Counted from the stretch's first letter, positions 24,829 through 36,692 are shown. The stretch: 64,000 nt of DNA from Arenicola marina (GCA_964019135.1 OZ025248.1:14453574-14517573), one strand, 5' to 3'. Translations and numbers: made by a program. The notes: generated from the sequence alone by a model not told the origin.

Positions 24829-25332
24829 CTCAAATTCATTAATGCCGTTCACACTCCTTTTTGCCGATATCTTCGTTAATATTAGAGCAATCACCCAGAT
24901 TTAGACTTACTTTCCTCTCTTTGCGAATTATTTCTTTCTGTGTTATCCAAGGTAATATTCCATATGATGAAGCTCCATTGACCACAAACGTCAGCCATTT
25001 CACAAACTAAAACAAGGAGCGTGCGCGAAGCGTTGCCTGGCAATGGTTGCCATTGGATGCAATTGAGACAATGAATACAGTACACGTCATAACAAGCACG
25101 TGCTCCTCCTTTTAGCTTATTAGGAGGCAGACATTTGTAGTCAATGGAGCTTCATCATATGGAATATTTCTTTGGACAACACAGAAAGAAATAATCAGCA
25201 AAGAGAGGAAAGTAAGTCTAAATCTGTTGGGTCTTAGTTCAGTGCAGCCAGTCAGAAAATATCTGGGTGATTGCTCTAATATTAACAAAGATATCGGCAA
25301 AAAGGAGTGTGAACGGCATTAATGAATTTGAG
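24829..25332. mobile_element. Fold-back element flanked by TATA
   Basis: Left arm 24829-24996 and right arm about 25127-25332 are inverted copies (tips CTCAAATTCATTAATGCCG) around a 130-bp centre; the right arm carries about 40 extra bases. TATA lies directly outside both tips (24825-24828 and 25333-25336). The tandem partner copy near 24689-24700 carries the same CACAACTATA without the insert, which supports TATA (or TA) as the target. No coding capacity. Confidence 0.8.
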
Positions 25333-25525
25333 TATAGTCATTATCCCATGACCGGGTTAGATGCCGTGTCGTCAACGATATGTATATTTCGGCCTTCCAT
25401 ACTATGCATATATTTCACTGAAGTAAACCAAGCGTACGCCCTGATCGAGCTTCAAGCCACAATTAAATGGTGCTGACGCTTTAAGAAAGGACGCCACTGT
25501 CACAACCGAGCTGGCTCCTGTCATC

Positions 25526-28500
25526 TCACTGGAAGGTCATGTTGGTGTACGTCACGAGTTCTTCTGGCGTCACGTTGCCCCCGGTGATTACCACAACAAC
25601 CTTTTTTCCCGCCGCGTCCGGTACCTTCTTGTGGTAGAGGGCGCTGAAGGCGGCTGCGCCAGACGGCTCCACCACCAAACCGCCCCTGTATAGAGCCATC
25701 ATGGCCGACACCAACTCCTCTTCTGACACCAACAGAATGCCGTCCACGTGCTCTTTGCAATGTTTGAACGCGTTAGGACCTGTGAAAGTTAACAACACCA
25801 AAATATTACATTATATTAAATAAAAGCCTAGATCTAATTAGTTTGTATTCTATGCCTACATGCAATTGTTTCATTTGTTAATGCTTTATGGCATGATTTA
25901 TGATGAATGATACAAGTCTAGAATCCTTCATCCCAAACCTTCAAACCTCACCAAGACCGCCATACACACACACTTTCATTTAGCATTCATCGGGCACGTC
26001 TGACATGTGGCATATACCTGTGTAAGGTGGACAGAGGCCGCTTGCGATAGACTTCACTGGGTTTCCCACGGGGTGGCCTAACCGAAGGCTGTCGTACACG
26101 TTCCGCGCTGAAGGATGGAAGCATCCCAGAAACATTGTGAAAGTACACCACAATCGAACTTCGATCAAGCGCAACTTACGCTTAATCCCAAAACCGAACG
26201 CCATTTCCTATACTGTCCCATACGTTAAAAACTTCGGTTCATCGCAATTAACTTCGGTGTGTTTAATTCAAGTACAAACTATATATGTATATTGTATATA
26301 GGCCTATATTTACGGTCAGTATTGGCTATATATGTCTATATCTAATTCTATTATTTTACTATTATGTAAAATGAATGTCATATTAAATTATATTATGTAT
26401 ATATCTAAATTTATAACATGTACATAACGGCCTCTAGATGACTTACAGCCTTCAGGTTGTACGCCATATATGCGACAGTTGGTATGTCCAGAAAGTTTGA
26501 TTGCTGCAGCGGTTCCGGCCAGCACCGCACCCCCTCCGCAACAGACCACAACGATATCGGGATCTGAGACCTGCTCAAGGATCTCTAAACCTAAACTGTG
26601 TACATACACATTAACGTACAAAGCTTCAGCTCGGATAGTCAGATACTCGCGGATACCCCGCCCCCCCCCCCACCCTCCCTGAAAAACGGAAAGGCAACTA
26701 TATATTTAGGCCTTCATCCTCACCATGGTACAAAAATATAAAAGTACACGCATTTGGCAGGGGGTCAGAGAACCCCATGCTATTGGCTATTGTTGGCACA
26801 GTCATATTTCACCAGTCGATGTCAGTTTGTCTGGGTGTGGGGGGGGGGGGGGAGGGGGGGGGGTAGGCATGAAGCTAAAATATGATGAAGCTGCTTCTTC
26901 TTTCCCTGGGCAAAGTTTCGATGTCTAATATTGAGCTGACAAGAGTTGATATTAACTAAATAGCCTATGAGTGCTTGAGTTCTATACTAAACATATCACC
27001 CATTTATATTATCCTTTATAATATATAATTTATTCAGGAATATCCTGCATATCCGGAATATCTAATGTGTTCCAAAGGTTCTCATAGTAAACATATCACC
27101 CATTTATATTATCCTTTATAATATATAATTTATTCAGGAATATCCTGCATATCCGGAATATCTAATGTGTTCCAAAGGTTCTCAAGTGCTTTTGACGAAA
27201 AAATTATTATTTCCACACTTGGTCTACAGGCCACTCGTTCATCGGGCACGTTGCAGATATGCTCTGTAATATCGCAGTCCAATTGGGCAATCACATATAT
27301 GTCATATAGATTGGTTGGTTCCGGCGAAGATATCATAATTGTAAAGCCGTTGCGCCCTCTGCAGGTTAGTTCATATATAGATTCGGTTTTGCCAGTTCCC
27401 ATGTTTATATTTTCTTGTAATATATAGCCGCTTTAAGAATGTTTTTGAACGTTTGAGGGTGGCAGAGGTCTTAATTTATGCATGGAATGCAAGGGAGAAA
27501 ATTTTAACACGAACTGAAGGAAGGAAGGTTGCACTGTGAACAATTATTGTACTTACCTCCCGTGTCCTGCAATGAGATGAGTGTCATCGAAGGAGTGGAC
27601 ATAAAGCATGTTCTGTTCTTTGACGTATTTGTCTGCTGTGGGCTGTAGTTCCGACGACGGCATTCTCTCTGTTTCAGCCCCGAAGCTCTGGAACCGTAGT
27701 CCGTACAATGATGCCAAATGTCCACAATACTACGAATTACGGACCAATAAAAAAAATGATGGATCAAAAATGTGGTCTACATTTTGAAGAAATTCTAATT
27801 TACAATTAATTCAGCTCATCACTTATGTCTGAAACACGTGTACACGTGAGAAGTAATCTTCCTGATAAGCTTCCTATCAGTATGTGGCTTAAGTGTGTGG
27901 AGGGCGAACACTGACCTCTATGACTTTGGCCCTATTCGGAGGCGCTGTGTTGGGCATTAGGACCAAGGCCTTCAAGCCCATCTCTCCCGCCAGAAAGGCG
28001 AAGGCCTTGCCAAAGTTGCCAGCGGACAAGGAGACGAGCTTCCGGTCGGCAGTTCCACAGACTTCCGGGATGTGACACAGCTGGTTGATAACGCCACGCA
28101 CCTTGTAGGACCCTGAAAGAAAGAGCTCCGCTTCGCTAACACGGTTTCGAACATTGCGCTCGTCCTTAAATATGGTGCACCCTTGCCTTAAAAGGCAACG
28201 GCGAAGCCCCGGGGGGGGGGGGGGGCTCGGTCGGGGCGTTTTACGGTCAATATCCGCTCGGAAGGGGTATTGTGTTGCCGCAACCCGCTTTATGAACGCA
28301 CATTTTCAGAGCCCCCCCCCTTACTTTAGAGCGGATATTTTAAAACTAAAAAGATACCCATATAGAGTATATAAGGGTATGTTTTTCATCATTATTCTCT
28401 GCTCCCTGAGGCATCACGGGGCACCCGCGGAAACCCCCACCAGATTCGTATAACAGTGCCCCTTCTCCGAGGTGAAGCATGGATATATATGTTCAGAACC

Positions 28501-28697
28501 GTAGTATGTCGTCACTTTTTCTCACCGGTAACTTGCATATTCTCCAACTTCAGATAGAGTTCGACGTCCTTCATACCGAAGACGTCCTGGATGCCGTGGA
28601 GCATGGGGGTTCGACGCACGTTAGGACTCTTCTCGAGCACAGAACGCGCGCTCTGAAGGTCGTCAAAGGTGACCAGAGGAGCATCGGGGTCGTACAT
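25526..28697 (-). CDS. PLP-dependent L-serine/threonine dehydratase family enzyme
   Basis: Six coding exons on the minus strand: 28697-28526, 28112-27916, 27687-27557, 26595-26447, 26107-26018, 25779-25526 (TGA at 25528-25526). Total 993 nt, 330 aa, about the size of serine racemase and short threonine dehydratases (fold type II PLP enzymes). SYKVRG holds the expected Schiff-base lysine (Lys61); SAGNFG (87-92) matches the Asn loop that contacts PLP; CCGGGA (185-190) matches the glycine loop that binds the cofactor phosphate. PVGNPVKSIASGL and EPSGAAAF are further family blocks. There is no C-terminal ACT regulatory domain. Expected reaction: deamination of L-serine or L-threonine, or of a related beta-hydroxy amino acid, probably in the cytosol; exact substrate (threonine, serine, phenylserine-like, or racemase) cannot be told from the sequence. 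ATG at 28697 is the first Met of the exon and gives the expected N-terminus; a 5' UTR exon upstream is possible because TTTGCTACAG precedes it. Confidence 0.9.
26990..27188. repeat. Near-perfect tandem duplication, about 99 bp, 2 copies
   Basis: The block starting AAACATATCACCC and ending CCAAAGGTTCTCA occurs at about 26990-27085 and again at 27089-27184 with almost no differences, so the event is recent or an assembly duplicate. It is in an intron of the dehydratase gene. Confidence 0.85.
28200..28445. mobile_element. Interspersed repeat family B, copy 1
   Basis: Shares CTCGGTCGGGGCG, TTTTACGGTCAATATCCGCT-like text and the end GGGGCACCCGCGGAAACCCC with copies at 33.46 and partial copies at 30.68 and 31.8 kb. 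The two ends are roughly inverted (TTCCGCGGG-type), which suggests a small non-autonomous DNA element. It lies in intron 1 of the dehydratase gene. Confidence 0.5.
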
Positions 28698-29625
28698 GAC
28701 GCAGGACTTTGTTTCCTTACTACTGTAGCAAACCGTATATTTACAAGAACCTGTCAAACAAAACAAAACGACAGAAGATAATGTGGAACGGATTTATGAT
28801 TTGCATTCAGGACGTGATTGGGGGTTGGTGTGACTCCGGGTGGGGGGGGGATTTTACGACGATTTATTAAGTCGTAAAACGGAAGGACCCCCCCGCCTCC
28901 CCCGACACACACACACACACCAAAGGGAACGTACTAAAAAAAATTAAATCATTTATTTTATATTTATTTACGTTTACGCTGATGGGCATAATGTTGTGTA
29001 GAGTGTAATGATTGGGCAAAATGGTATCTGTGAATATTATTTATATATAATTTTACGCGGGCATAATATGTTGTCTCTGGTGACAATCTCTGGGCATGAT
29101 GTTGCCGCTGGTAACAATGTCTGTGCATAATCTAGCCTGGGCGTAATCATGCGGGGCCGGTATTCTAAATTCCAGCTTTACGCCATGCAATTCTTCTTTA
29201 CGCTACCTACAAAATTTGGACCATTTTATCGAGAAAAAAAATCCGTTCAACAAGTGCCTTTTAGAATACCGAAAACAAATTTCAAAGTTTCAGACAACAT
29301 GTTGAGAATATGTAACCTAATTTTTTTTTATAATAGTCACTTGTTACTTGTATAATAAAATATAATCAAACAATATAATAGAATATAATTGAATTTAACT
29401 GAACAATATTATATTGATCATTTGTAATCTCACTCAGTCTACTATTATTATATGCAGATATAACCATGCTATCCATGAAAGACAAATAAAATATTTATCA
29501 TTTGTAATCTCACTTAGTCTACTATTATTATATGCAGATAACCATGCAAACCATGAAAGACAAATAAAACATTTAGAACATATAACGTACATCACTGAAT
29601 GCGACAGGTCGGGTTGGACTCCGAG
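28698..29625. other. Spacer upstream of the dehydratase gene
   Basis: Holds a poly-G run (28842), a (CA)n microsatellite (28902-28920), and a direct duplication of about 80 bp at 29418-29575 (core TTTGTAATCTCACT, CTACTATTATTATATGCAGA). No gene recognised. Confidence 0.5.
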
Positions 29626-30088
29626 CAGGGTTCATACAGGCAACGGTCCATCAAATTCAAGCCTTTTTAAGGCAAGTTCTAGAAAAATTCAAGGACTTTT
29701 CAAGGACAATTTTTACCACTTTTCTCTGGTCTATTTTAAGCATACAAATTGCAAAACTTAGGAATAAATTTTATGCATACAATTTTGATATGCGGAAGTA
29801 AGTGTGCACGTTTATTTATTTCCAGCCAACAGCATTTATTGGAGTTAATCACTTTACTTTTATTAATTGCTACTTCTTTAATTCAGCCAGCTTTTGTTCG
29901 ATTTTTTTCTTTGCCAGTCTTTGCCAGTGCCCAGTCCAGTTTGAAATCAAGCACTTTTCATTGTAACTGCCCTATTTTCAAGCATATGCAAGTACATTGG
30001 ATCGACCTCAAGGCCCATTTCTGTTTTTATGACCTTTTCCAGGCATCAGTCAAAATTCAAGCACCTTTTTAAGCCTGTACGCACCCTG
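29626..30088. mobile_element. Non-autonomous DNA transposon, CAGGGT ends, 6-bp target duplication
   Basis: Left tip CAGGGTTCATACAGGC and right tip (reverse complement) CAGGGTGCGTACAGGC form about 16-bp inverted repeats. The element is flanked by TCCGAG at 29620-29625 and 30089-30094. Inside, TCAAATTCAAGCC and AAATTCAAGCACC lie next to the two tips. At 463 bp with no coding frame it must depend on a transposase elsewhere. A hAT-like origin would normally give 8-bp duplications, so the superfamily is uncertain. Confidence 0.78.
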
Positions 30089-30679
30089 TCCGAGCCATGA
30101 CGGGTATCAAACTTTCTGGTCAGTTCGTGACCCTTGAACCCCGCATGCAGGGATAGGTCCCACGCGAGTCTACGGAGGACAGGGCTAAGAGATATCACAG
30201 TACGACAGGCATTTTGCATGCATAAGTTATGACAGGATCCTTTCAACAGGTTCCTAATGACAAAATCCTTACAGGATTCTTTCGACCGGATACCGAATAC
30301 TATATAAGTGTCTATTGTACGTACCAGGTGTCCCTTGGCAACGGATATGTTTTTTTTCGGCTGCCTAGCGATCGAATCCTCACTGTAGGCTTACCGGCAT
30401 ATACGTATTATTACGGCCATGTTTCTTATCGCAGCCTACAGACTGGACCAGACCGTATATAATATATAGACCTATACGTGAACCTTGAACCTCTCGTGGT
30501 GACTCGTCTGATCGGCGGCTCTCAGCCTATCGTATCAGTATTAAATACGTCACCAAGTGACCTGCAGTGCCGAGGTTCAGCCTAAGAACGTACAGTCCTT
30601 GGCCTCACAGAGATCCCGGGTTAGGGAGGGGGGGTGGGGGGGGGGGGGGGCGGGGACAATGCAATGTTGGGTTTGGGAG

Positions 30680-30800
30680 GGTTCCGCGGTAAGCCCCTCC
30701 CTTTTCACGTCCAAGATCCGCTCGGAAAGGGCCGGGTATCTTGGCTCCATTGACCAGCTCCATGTCGCCGCTCCTTGCAGACCCGCTCGGTTAATTTTTT
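30680..30800. mobile_element. Interspersed repeat family B, partial copy
   Basis: GGTTCCGCGGTAAGCCCCTC and CCGCTCGGAAAGGGCCGGGT match the left part of family B at 33.47 kb. It abuts the SINE tail at 30.81 kb. Confidence 0.4.
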
Positions 30801-30811
30801 TCCCGGCGAAC

Positions 30812-31790
30812 GATTGTTGTTGGTTGTATATTCAGGACGCTTTAACCACTTTTGGTCATATCGCGTCAATGGGATAAGGGAGGAGAGTGGAGCCATGTCC
30901 CCGGGGGTAACCACTTAAGCAGCGAACACACGATGCGTTTTTTTGCATCCGTCGCCTCTTGCATCCGCCGCCGGGTCCGCGAGCGTCGTGCGTCGTCCGT
31001 GTTAAAGGGATCCACTATAATTCAATGGAGCGAACACGCGAGTCCGCGTCCTGGTCCGCGTCCTTCTCCGGCTGCGTCGACTTCGGTCCGAGACCGAACT
31101 TGACGCAAGCGGAGACAAAGGCGGACGATTAATTACGCTGGAGTGAGGTTATCCAGTTGGCTTTGCTGGCTTTGCTGGAATTTGCACCCCAGGTTTTGAA
31201 TTAACCCAGCGTAGAACATGGAAACTGGGTATGGAGAGGCATTTAGAACTTAGTACAAATCATAGGATTTCAGAAAAAATGAAATTAAGTAATTAGGTGA
31301 TAATTAGCTGAATTTCCTCCAAGTCGTTTTTGCTGTCATTTTAATTAGGTTGCTAAATGGAGTCAATGCCAGTATATTCCGTGATGATATATAATGACAT
31401 GACGCTCTGTAGTTTGATTCGGCCAGAATTTATGGGCTTACTGGCCTGGAATGACCTGGAACAACAGCTTCCATATGGAAAAGTGGGCCGGGCGACGGAC
31501 GTGAAGACGAACACATGTGTTCGCAACAGACGCACGACGCACGACGCACGACGCACGCGGACGCGGCGACGTATGCAAAAAAACGGACCGTGTGTTGTGT
31601 TTGTGTGATGTGTGTTCGCTGTTTTACTCTTTGCGAAACGGGACATGGGATATTTATCCTGCGACCACACAGACATATGCCCACAGCGGGGCTCGAACTA
31701 TCGATCCACCTGCCGTTAGGCTCTCATGTATCCAGAACACTCAAGGCGAGCGATCTAGCCCACTGGGCTAGCGGGCCGGCCCACCCCGGG
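30812..31790 (-). mobile_element. tRNA-derived SINE family 1, split by a DNA transposon
   Basis: Read on the minus strand: a tRNA-like head with an A-box-like TAGCCCAGTGGG (near 31760) and a B-box-like AGTTCGAGCCCC (31688-31699), a body with GGTCGCAGGATAAATATCCC, then the tail part ending GCGTCCTGAATATACAACC. The body is interrupted at 30918-31623 by a Harbinger-like element. Partial uninterrupted relatives are at 34790-34965 and 11345-11432. Confidence 0.75.
30918..31623. mobile_element. Harbinger-like non-autonomous element, copy 1 (706 bp)
   Basis: Begins AGCAGCGAACACACG and ends with its inverted counterpart (GTGTGTTCGCTGTT), flanked by TTA on both sides (30915-30917 and 31624-31626). 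A 3-bp TTA/TWA target is characteristic of PIF/Harbinger. Subterminal repeats such as CGCGAGCGTCGTGCGTCG follow. No transposase. The same element is at 41670-42326. Confidence 0.85.
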
Positions 31791-31795
31791 CGAAC

Positions 31796-31925
31796 TATGG
31801 ACCCACATTTTCAAACGAGTCGCCCCCCCCCTCCCCCATCCCCCCGTTCATAAAAAAAATCTTTTTCATCACAAATCAACGATCCGCTCTCAGGCATCAA
31901 GGGGCACCAGCGGAACTCTCCCAGG
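31796..31925. mobile_element. Interspersed repeat family B, partial copy
   Basis: CCGCTCTCAGGCATCAAGGG and CACCAGCGGAACTCTCCC match the right end of family B copies at 28.4 and 33.68 kb. It is followed by AGGGGCGGATCCAGGAATTG, a motif seen again near 32147. Confidence 0.4.
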
Positions 31926-33440
31926 GGCGGATCCAGGAATTGTAAAAGGGGGGGCGGGGGGTCCAAACTTGCGACCGGGACATCCACCAATTTTTTGACG
32001 ACCGGCGGTGGGGTGGGGGGTGGGGGGGGTCCACTGAAAACTTGCGACCGGGTGGGGAGGGGGTCCACGCCTCAGATGGGCTAAATTTTGCATTGAAAAA
32101 CGGCATTCCTCCTTGCTCTAGCTCCGATCAGATTTGGGAATTTATCAGGGGCGGATCTAGGAGCAGTGGGAGTCATGCAGGCATCTCTTTCGAGCAACAT
32201 CAACAAGTTCTCCAAAGTTAAAATCACATTCTATTTAATTTAAAGGTGATGCACGATTGTCAGTGCTGCTGCAATTAATTATACTTTCATACTTAATTAT
32301 ATAATCGCTTTGAATATATATCTTCTTTTATACTTTACATCTACGTGTTTCTTATGAATTTCAGGGGGGATAGGGAAAGCTAGTTCGTAATGGAGACCGG
32401 GGATTCTTGAAAATAATTAATAGATGTTAGAATCGTAATCCTAGTGGTCAGATCGAAATTAGTTCTAGAAAGAGTGTGGGTCTGTCAGAACCCAAAACGT
32501 CCGACTGCCCAAAACGGGCCAGGATCAGGACTTTCACACCTATAACATAATGCACAGTTAGACGCCGATTTTTGTCCAAGCACAAAACGACCATCAAAGA
32601 ATATATATGTCCCCAGATTTGTTTCATACCCTCCTAATCTCGCAATAAATATTGTTTATAATAGGTAGATCTAGGTTCGGAGGGTGTGACAATTAAGTCC
32701 CATAGGGAGCGAAGAGGCCAAGGCTGTAACGTACTGCTAACGCATTTTCCGTGCCTTGTTACGCACCGTTCGCATAGTAAGTAAGTAAGTAATTTGTTCA
32801 TTATAGTCACTTATGAGGAATACAACTGATAAGTTATCAGTTAAACATAAACAACCGGGTAAACACACAATATAAATCCTCACCTAGCCCTACTGGGCTT
32901 ACAAGTGACTGTGAAATTTACGGTCTTAGGACTGCCGCATATATCGGCGTAAGAAAAAAAAGTAACGGAAACAAAAACATATATATATATATGTAATAAT
33001 AATAATGACCCGAAGAAAGAAAGAACAAAAACCCAAAAAAACAAACAAACTTAGAAATGGAGAAAAATAAAATGAAAAAAATAAAAAAAAATAAAAACGA
33101 TACGAAATAGCAAAACTAAATGATAGTATACGGAAGCGCACACGTCCACCTCCCACCCCCCCCCCCCCCCCCCCAACCTCTCCAGCTTCTCAAAAATCCT
33201 CAATGTTATTCGTATATCGCTAACTAAGAGCTACAAAACGAGCGTATCGCGGCTTCATATCGGCAGAGTGTAGGATCGCAACGTCAAATATAACTGTTAG
33301 TTTATTCTTAGTTATATAGGACGTTGTGGGCAGTCGGACGTTTTGGGCCCCAACATGTTTCAGCTGTTAAATTCAAGGTGACGGAGTGAGTGGTGCCGTT
33401 CTTTCCGTTGCCTACATAGGTTTGACTAACTCCCGGTGGG
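31926..33440. other. Repeat-derived and low-complexity spacer
   Basis: Two GGGGCGGATC(C/T)AGG motifs (31925 and 32147) look like ends of an unidentified element. There is a GTAAGTAAGTAAGTAA run at 32777-32792, an A-rich stretch 32945-33115 and a poly-C run at 33157. The minus-strand frames over the A-rich stretch are simple-sequence artefacts. Confidence 0.4.
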
Positions 33441-33454
33441 GGGTACTTAATACA

Positions 33455-33705
33455 TTGCTGCGGGCGGGGGTTCCGCGGGGGTTCTCGGTCGGGGCGATTT
33501 AAAACCAAAATCCGCTCGGTTGAGGCCTTTTACGGCCAAAATCCGCTCGAAAGGGGCCGGTATTTTTTCGCGGCAACCCGCTAAATTAACGCTAAATTTG
33601 TTCGCAAGTTTTCAAATGTCCGCTCTATTGGGAAATCCTCAAGTGTTCATCACAAATGTCCGCTCCCTCAGGCATCAATTAAGGGGCGACCACAGTACCC
33701 CGCGC
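33455..33705. mobile_element. Interspersed repeat family B, most complete copy
   Basis: Contains GGGGGTTCCGCGGGGGTTCT, CGGTCGGGGCG, CAAAATCCGCTCGAAAGGGG, GGCAACCCGCTAAATTAACG and CCTCAGGCATCAATTAAGGG. Comparison with 28.2-28.4 kb shows the same order of blocks, so these are dispersed copies of one small element. Confidence 0.5.
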
Positions 33706-33831
33706 CACAGCACGATCAACTGCCCTGGAACAACAAAATTCGCGCCAAGAGCACCATTTGGCTGTGACAGCGCAACCAGGGACATCCCTGGACAGTGGCG
33801 TCATTTATCAATTGGCCGTACCCCCCTATAG

Positions 33832-33929
33832 AGCCCAATTGCGGATGCTCGAGGAGGCCATTTCATCGCTTCTGCGCAGCCGGATGTGCAAATTTGTTGA
33901 AATTTAGCTTGATTTCTCGCATTACTTCG
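33832..33929 (+). other. Candidate non-coding first exon of NRF1
   Basis: GC-richer island with GAGGCCATTTCATCGC, TTCTGCGCAGCCGGATGTG and a strong donor ATTACTTCG/GTAAGT at 33929/33930. It is the best plus-strand 5' UTR exon candidate upstream of the NRF1 start exon, which has a TTGTTGTAG acceptor before its ATG. This is an inference from splice signals only. Confidence 0.3.
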
Positions 33930-34399
33930 GTAAGTTTTACTATTTATTATGCCACTAATACAAGTACAAACTATTCAGGTTTTATTTCTTTCAAGCCTAT
34001 AATCCATTTCTGGGCTGATTTTGTCACAATGAAGTGATCTGTTGGGGCCCTATCGCGAACCAAACTATTGTTCTGCGCAGTCGCAATGGCGACCCAACCA
34101 TGTTCGCAAACGAAATTCAGGATATGCCTCGACAAACTGCCTTTGTTTTGAAAATTCTGCGCCTTAAATTCATCCGTGAAGTCTAAAACCGAATGTAGAC
34201 ATAGCCTTGTTTGCCGTGCAGTGAATTTAGTCTAAAATAAATATTCTTTATGGCATAATTATGTGATCACTCTGCCCACCTAACTGAATCTGTCAGTCAT
34301 CACGCAAAGAGAAAATTTGCATGCACGGCGCAAACTCAAGCGCAGCCGCACGAAGGGTCAACAATCTCAATGTTGTTTGGCGCTGTTCAAGTGAAACAT

Positions 34400-36680
34400 C
34401 ACTCCAGATTTAGTCACTGTTAATGTCCAATAATTAGACAAGAAAGTAATGATAGAATTATTCGCCGTAACCATGCAAGGAGCAAATAAATTATGAATGA
34501 AACATGGCTTTCCGTTATAATGACATTGACAATCTTCGACCAATCCTTGTCGATTTTCTCCGTCATGACATCAGAATGTTGGCGCAGTGGTCCACTTTCT
34601 GCATTAGCTTGTTCATGGACCATTTTATAATATTTAACAAAGTCCTCAAAGTTTGTCAACAAATCCTTCTACGGAGAGTTCTCTCTGTGGAAGGTTTTGT
34701 TGACAAAGCTAAGTTCATGAATGCTTTAGCCTAAGTTTAGGCTTTATTTAACTTAGATTTTAGAATTTTTCTCCTTAGCCTAGGCTTAGAAATGCTGCCC
34801 TGCTGTTGCCATGTCTGTGTTGTCGCAGGATAAAGATCCCAAGTCTTTCTTTGTAAAGAGTAGGGGGTTACCCCTGGGCACTGGGTACATGGCTTCACTC
34901 TCCCTTCCTTCTTCCATTGACGTGATATGACCAAATGTGGTTCAAGATATGAAACAGATATCAGAAACTGTAGACTGATTAAAGCACTGCCCAACATTAC
35001 AAACAATCTTCGCTTCCTCTACCTTAATTTCATATCCTATAGGCTGAAATGGCAAAATAGAACTGAGATACCCTTAATGATATTGTAACTGTATTAGCTG
35101 CTTCCACTCTGGAGTGGTAGGTGATCGTATACAACTCTTGAACAAATGTTTACTTGGCTGTTATTTAAACTCTCAACTAGACATATGACAACCTTAAGAT
35201 ATGTCATCCGATGGAGGGACTTCTACCTCCCTGGACCCTTACTCTAACTGTTAGTGTCAGGATCTAGCCATCTCACATTTAGGTTTTGTGGAAATCCGCT
35301 ACTCCCTGAGACTTACTGTCTTAGTCATTCATGCAACACCCCATCAGATTTTGTGGAATACCACTATTTCCAGGTAAAACCAATCACATACTGATGTACT
35401 CTGTAGGTATCTTTCAGAAAGAGCTTAGGGAAAGCTACATACCGTTTGCCTGTGTTGAATAAAAGTGAGTTCTTCTGCAGCTTTTGGCACTGCTGCACAT
35501 CAGCATCTCTTGCCTGTAAATAGTATTTTGCCAATGACTTCGTGTGCAACAATACAAAATTTGGCAGAATTTAACAGAATTGAATTTAGGCACATTGGCG
35601 ATTTTAAATTTGGGAAGAGAAGAAGGCAGTGCATTTGACAGGTTTGTGCATGGGTAGGGGGAAATGAAACTCTGCCCACACCTGTTATTGTAGACCAATG
35701 ATTAGGAAGCCACGTTGGGTGGTGTAACTTTATTCAGGTGCTGTCCTCACACTAACTACAATAGGTTAATCAGAACAGATAGAAACTTGATACTGGGTAG
35801 GCGCAACAGTTATTCATAAATATGCAGTAAGTGCCAGGAGTGCCAGACACAGGTGGGACACTTGTAATGTCAGAGGAAGATGTGAATGTGGTAGTCATCA
35901 TGACTGCTTGTATAAACAATTGATGCCAGAGTAATTGCCTTGCTTTACCAGATGGGATTATAATAAGCAGGAATACGGGCAAGGGTACTGGATAGCTGGG
36001 ATGGTGGCGGGGGTGGGGCTAAAGTCCAAGTGCAGCTGATAATATGTAGGTTTCTGGAAAGTGTTCTGGGTGCATGCCAACCCATTTTTTAGGCCAAAGT
36101 TGAAGTGCAGCTTCTAATATGTATGCTGCTTCAAGAAAGCAATTTACAGTGCTGCATGTCAGCGATGGCAATTAATGGCTTGTAGAAGGTTTAGGTTGAG
36201 AGACAATTGAGGGATGGTGCTAACTTTGGGGTAGACAAGGGACTGTGGGGAGGTGAGGCAATTGATATGAGATAGTGAATGTCTAAGCGTATATAGAGGT
36301 GGGTTGGGGGGCAAGTTTGATGTGTTGCATGCCAGATCAGGTTTCAGGGTTCTTATTCAGATATTCAATATGTATTGTAAGCCAAAAATAAATTGAAATC
36401 ACAGAAAATCTGCATATTGTGTTATTAAAACAATAATTGGGTATCAAAATTAATGGAATAATGAGTAAATGTGCAGGTGTTGTAGCCATGGTTAAATGTT
36501 GTTCTTGGTGTAGCATTTCCTCAACCTGGCTCCTCTTTGGCTGCCTCTGCCCACCCCCCACTCACATCTGGAGGATGCCACCTTGGTGGTAAATTTCTGC
36601 TAGCTCCTTTATATGTATTTCTCTGTGAACAGTTTATCGTGCATACAAGTATGCCTTTTGTATATCTTGTTGTAGTATGA
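34400..36680. other. Presumed NRF1 intron 1 / spacer
   Basis: Contains the SINE-1 copy at 34790-34965. A minus-strand frame at about 34640-34490 encodes protein-like text (NFEDFVKYYKMVHEQ) with no match I know; a decayed gene or element fragment is possible. The rest is AT-rich without recognisable features. Confidence 0.35.
34790..34965 (+). mobile_element. SINE family 1, body and tail, unsplit copy
   Basis: TGTTGTCGCAGGATAAAGAT, AAGAGTAGGGGGTTACCCCT and CATGGCTTCACTCTCCCTT match, in the same order, the two halves of the interrupted SINE at 30.8-31.8 kb. The tRNA-like head is missing or unrecognisable. Confidence 0.7.
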
Positions 36681-36692
36681 AGAACTTTAAAG

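Noticed and set aside
27130..27402. 90-codon minus-strand frame in a dehydratase intron
   Set aside because: Reads like protein in places but does not extend any exon in frame, overlaps the 99-bp duplication and matches no family I know.
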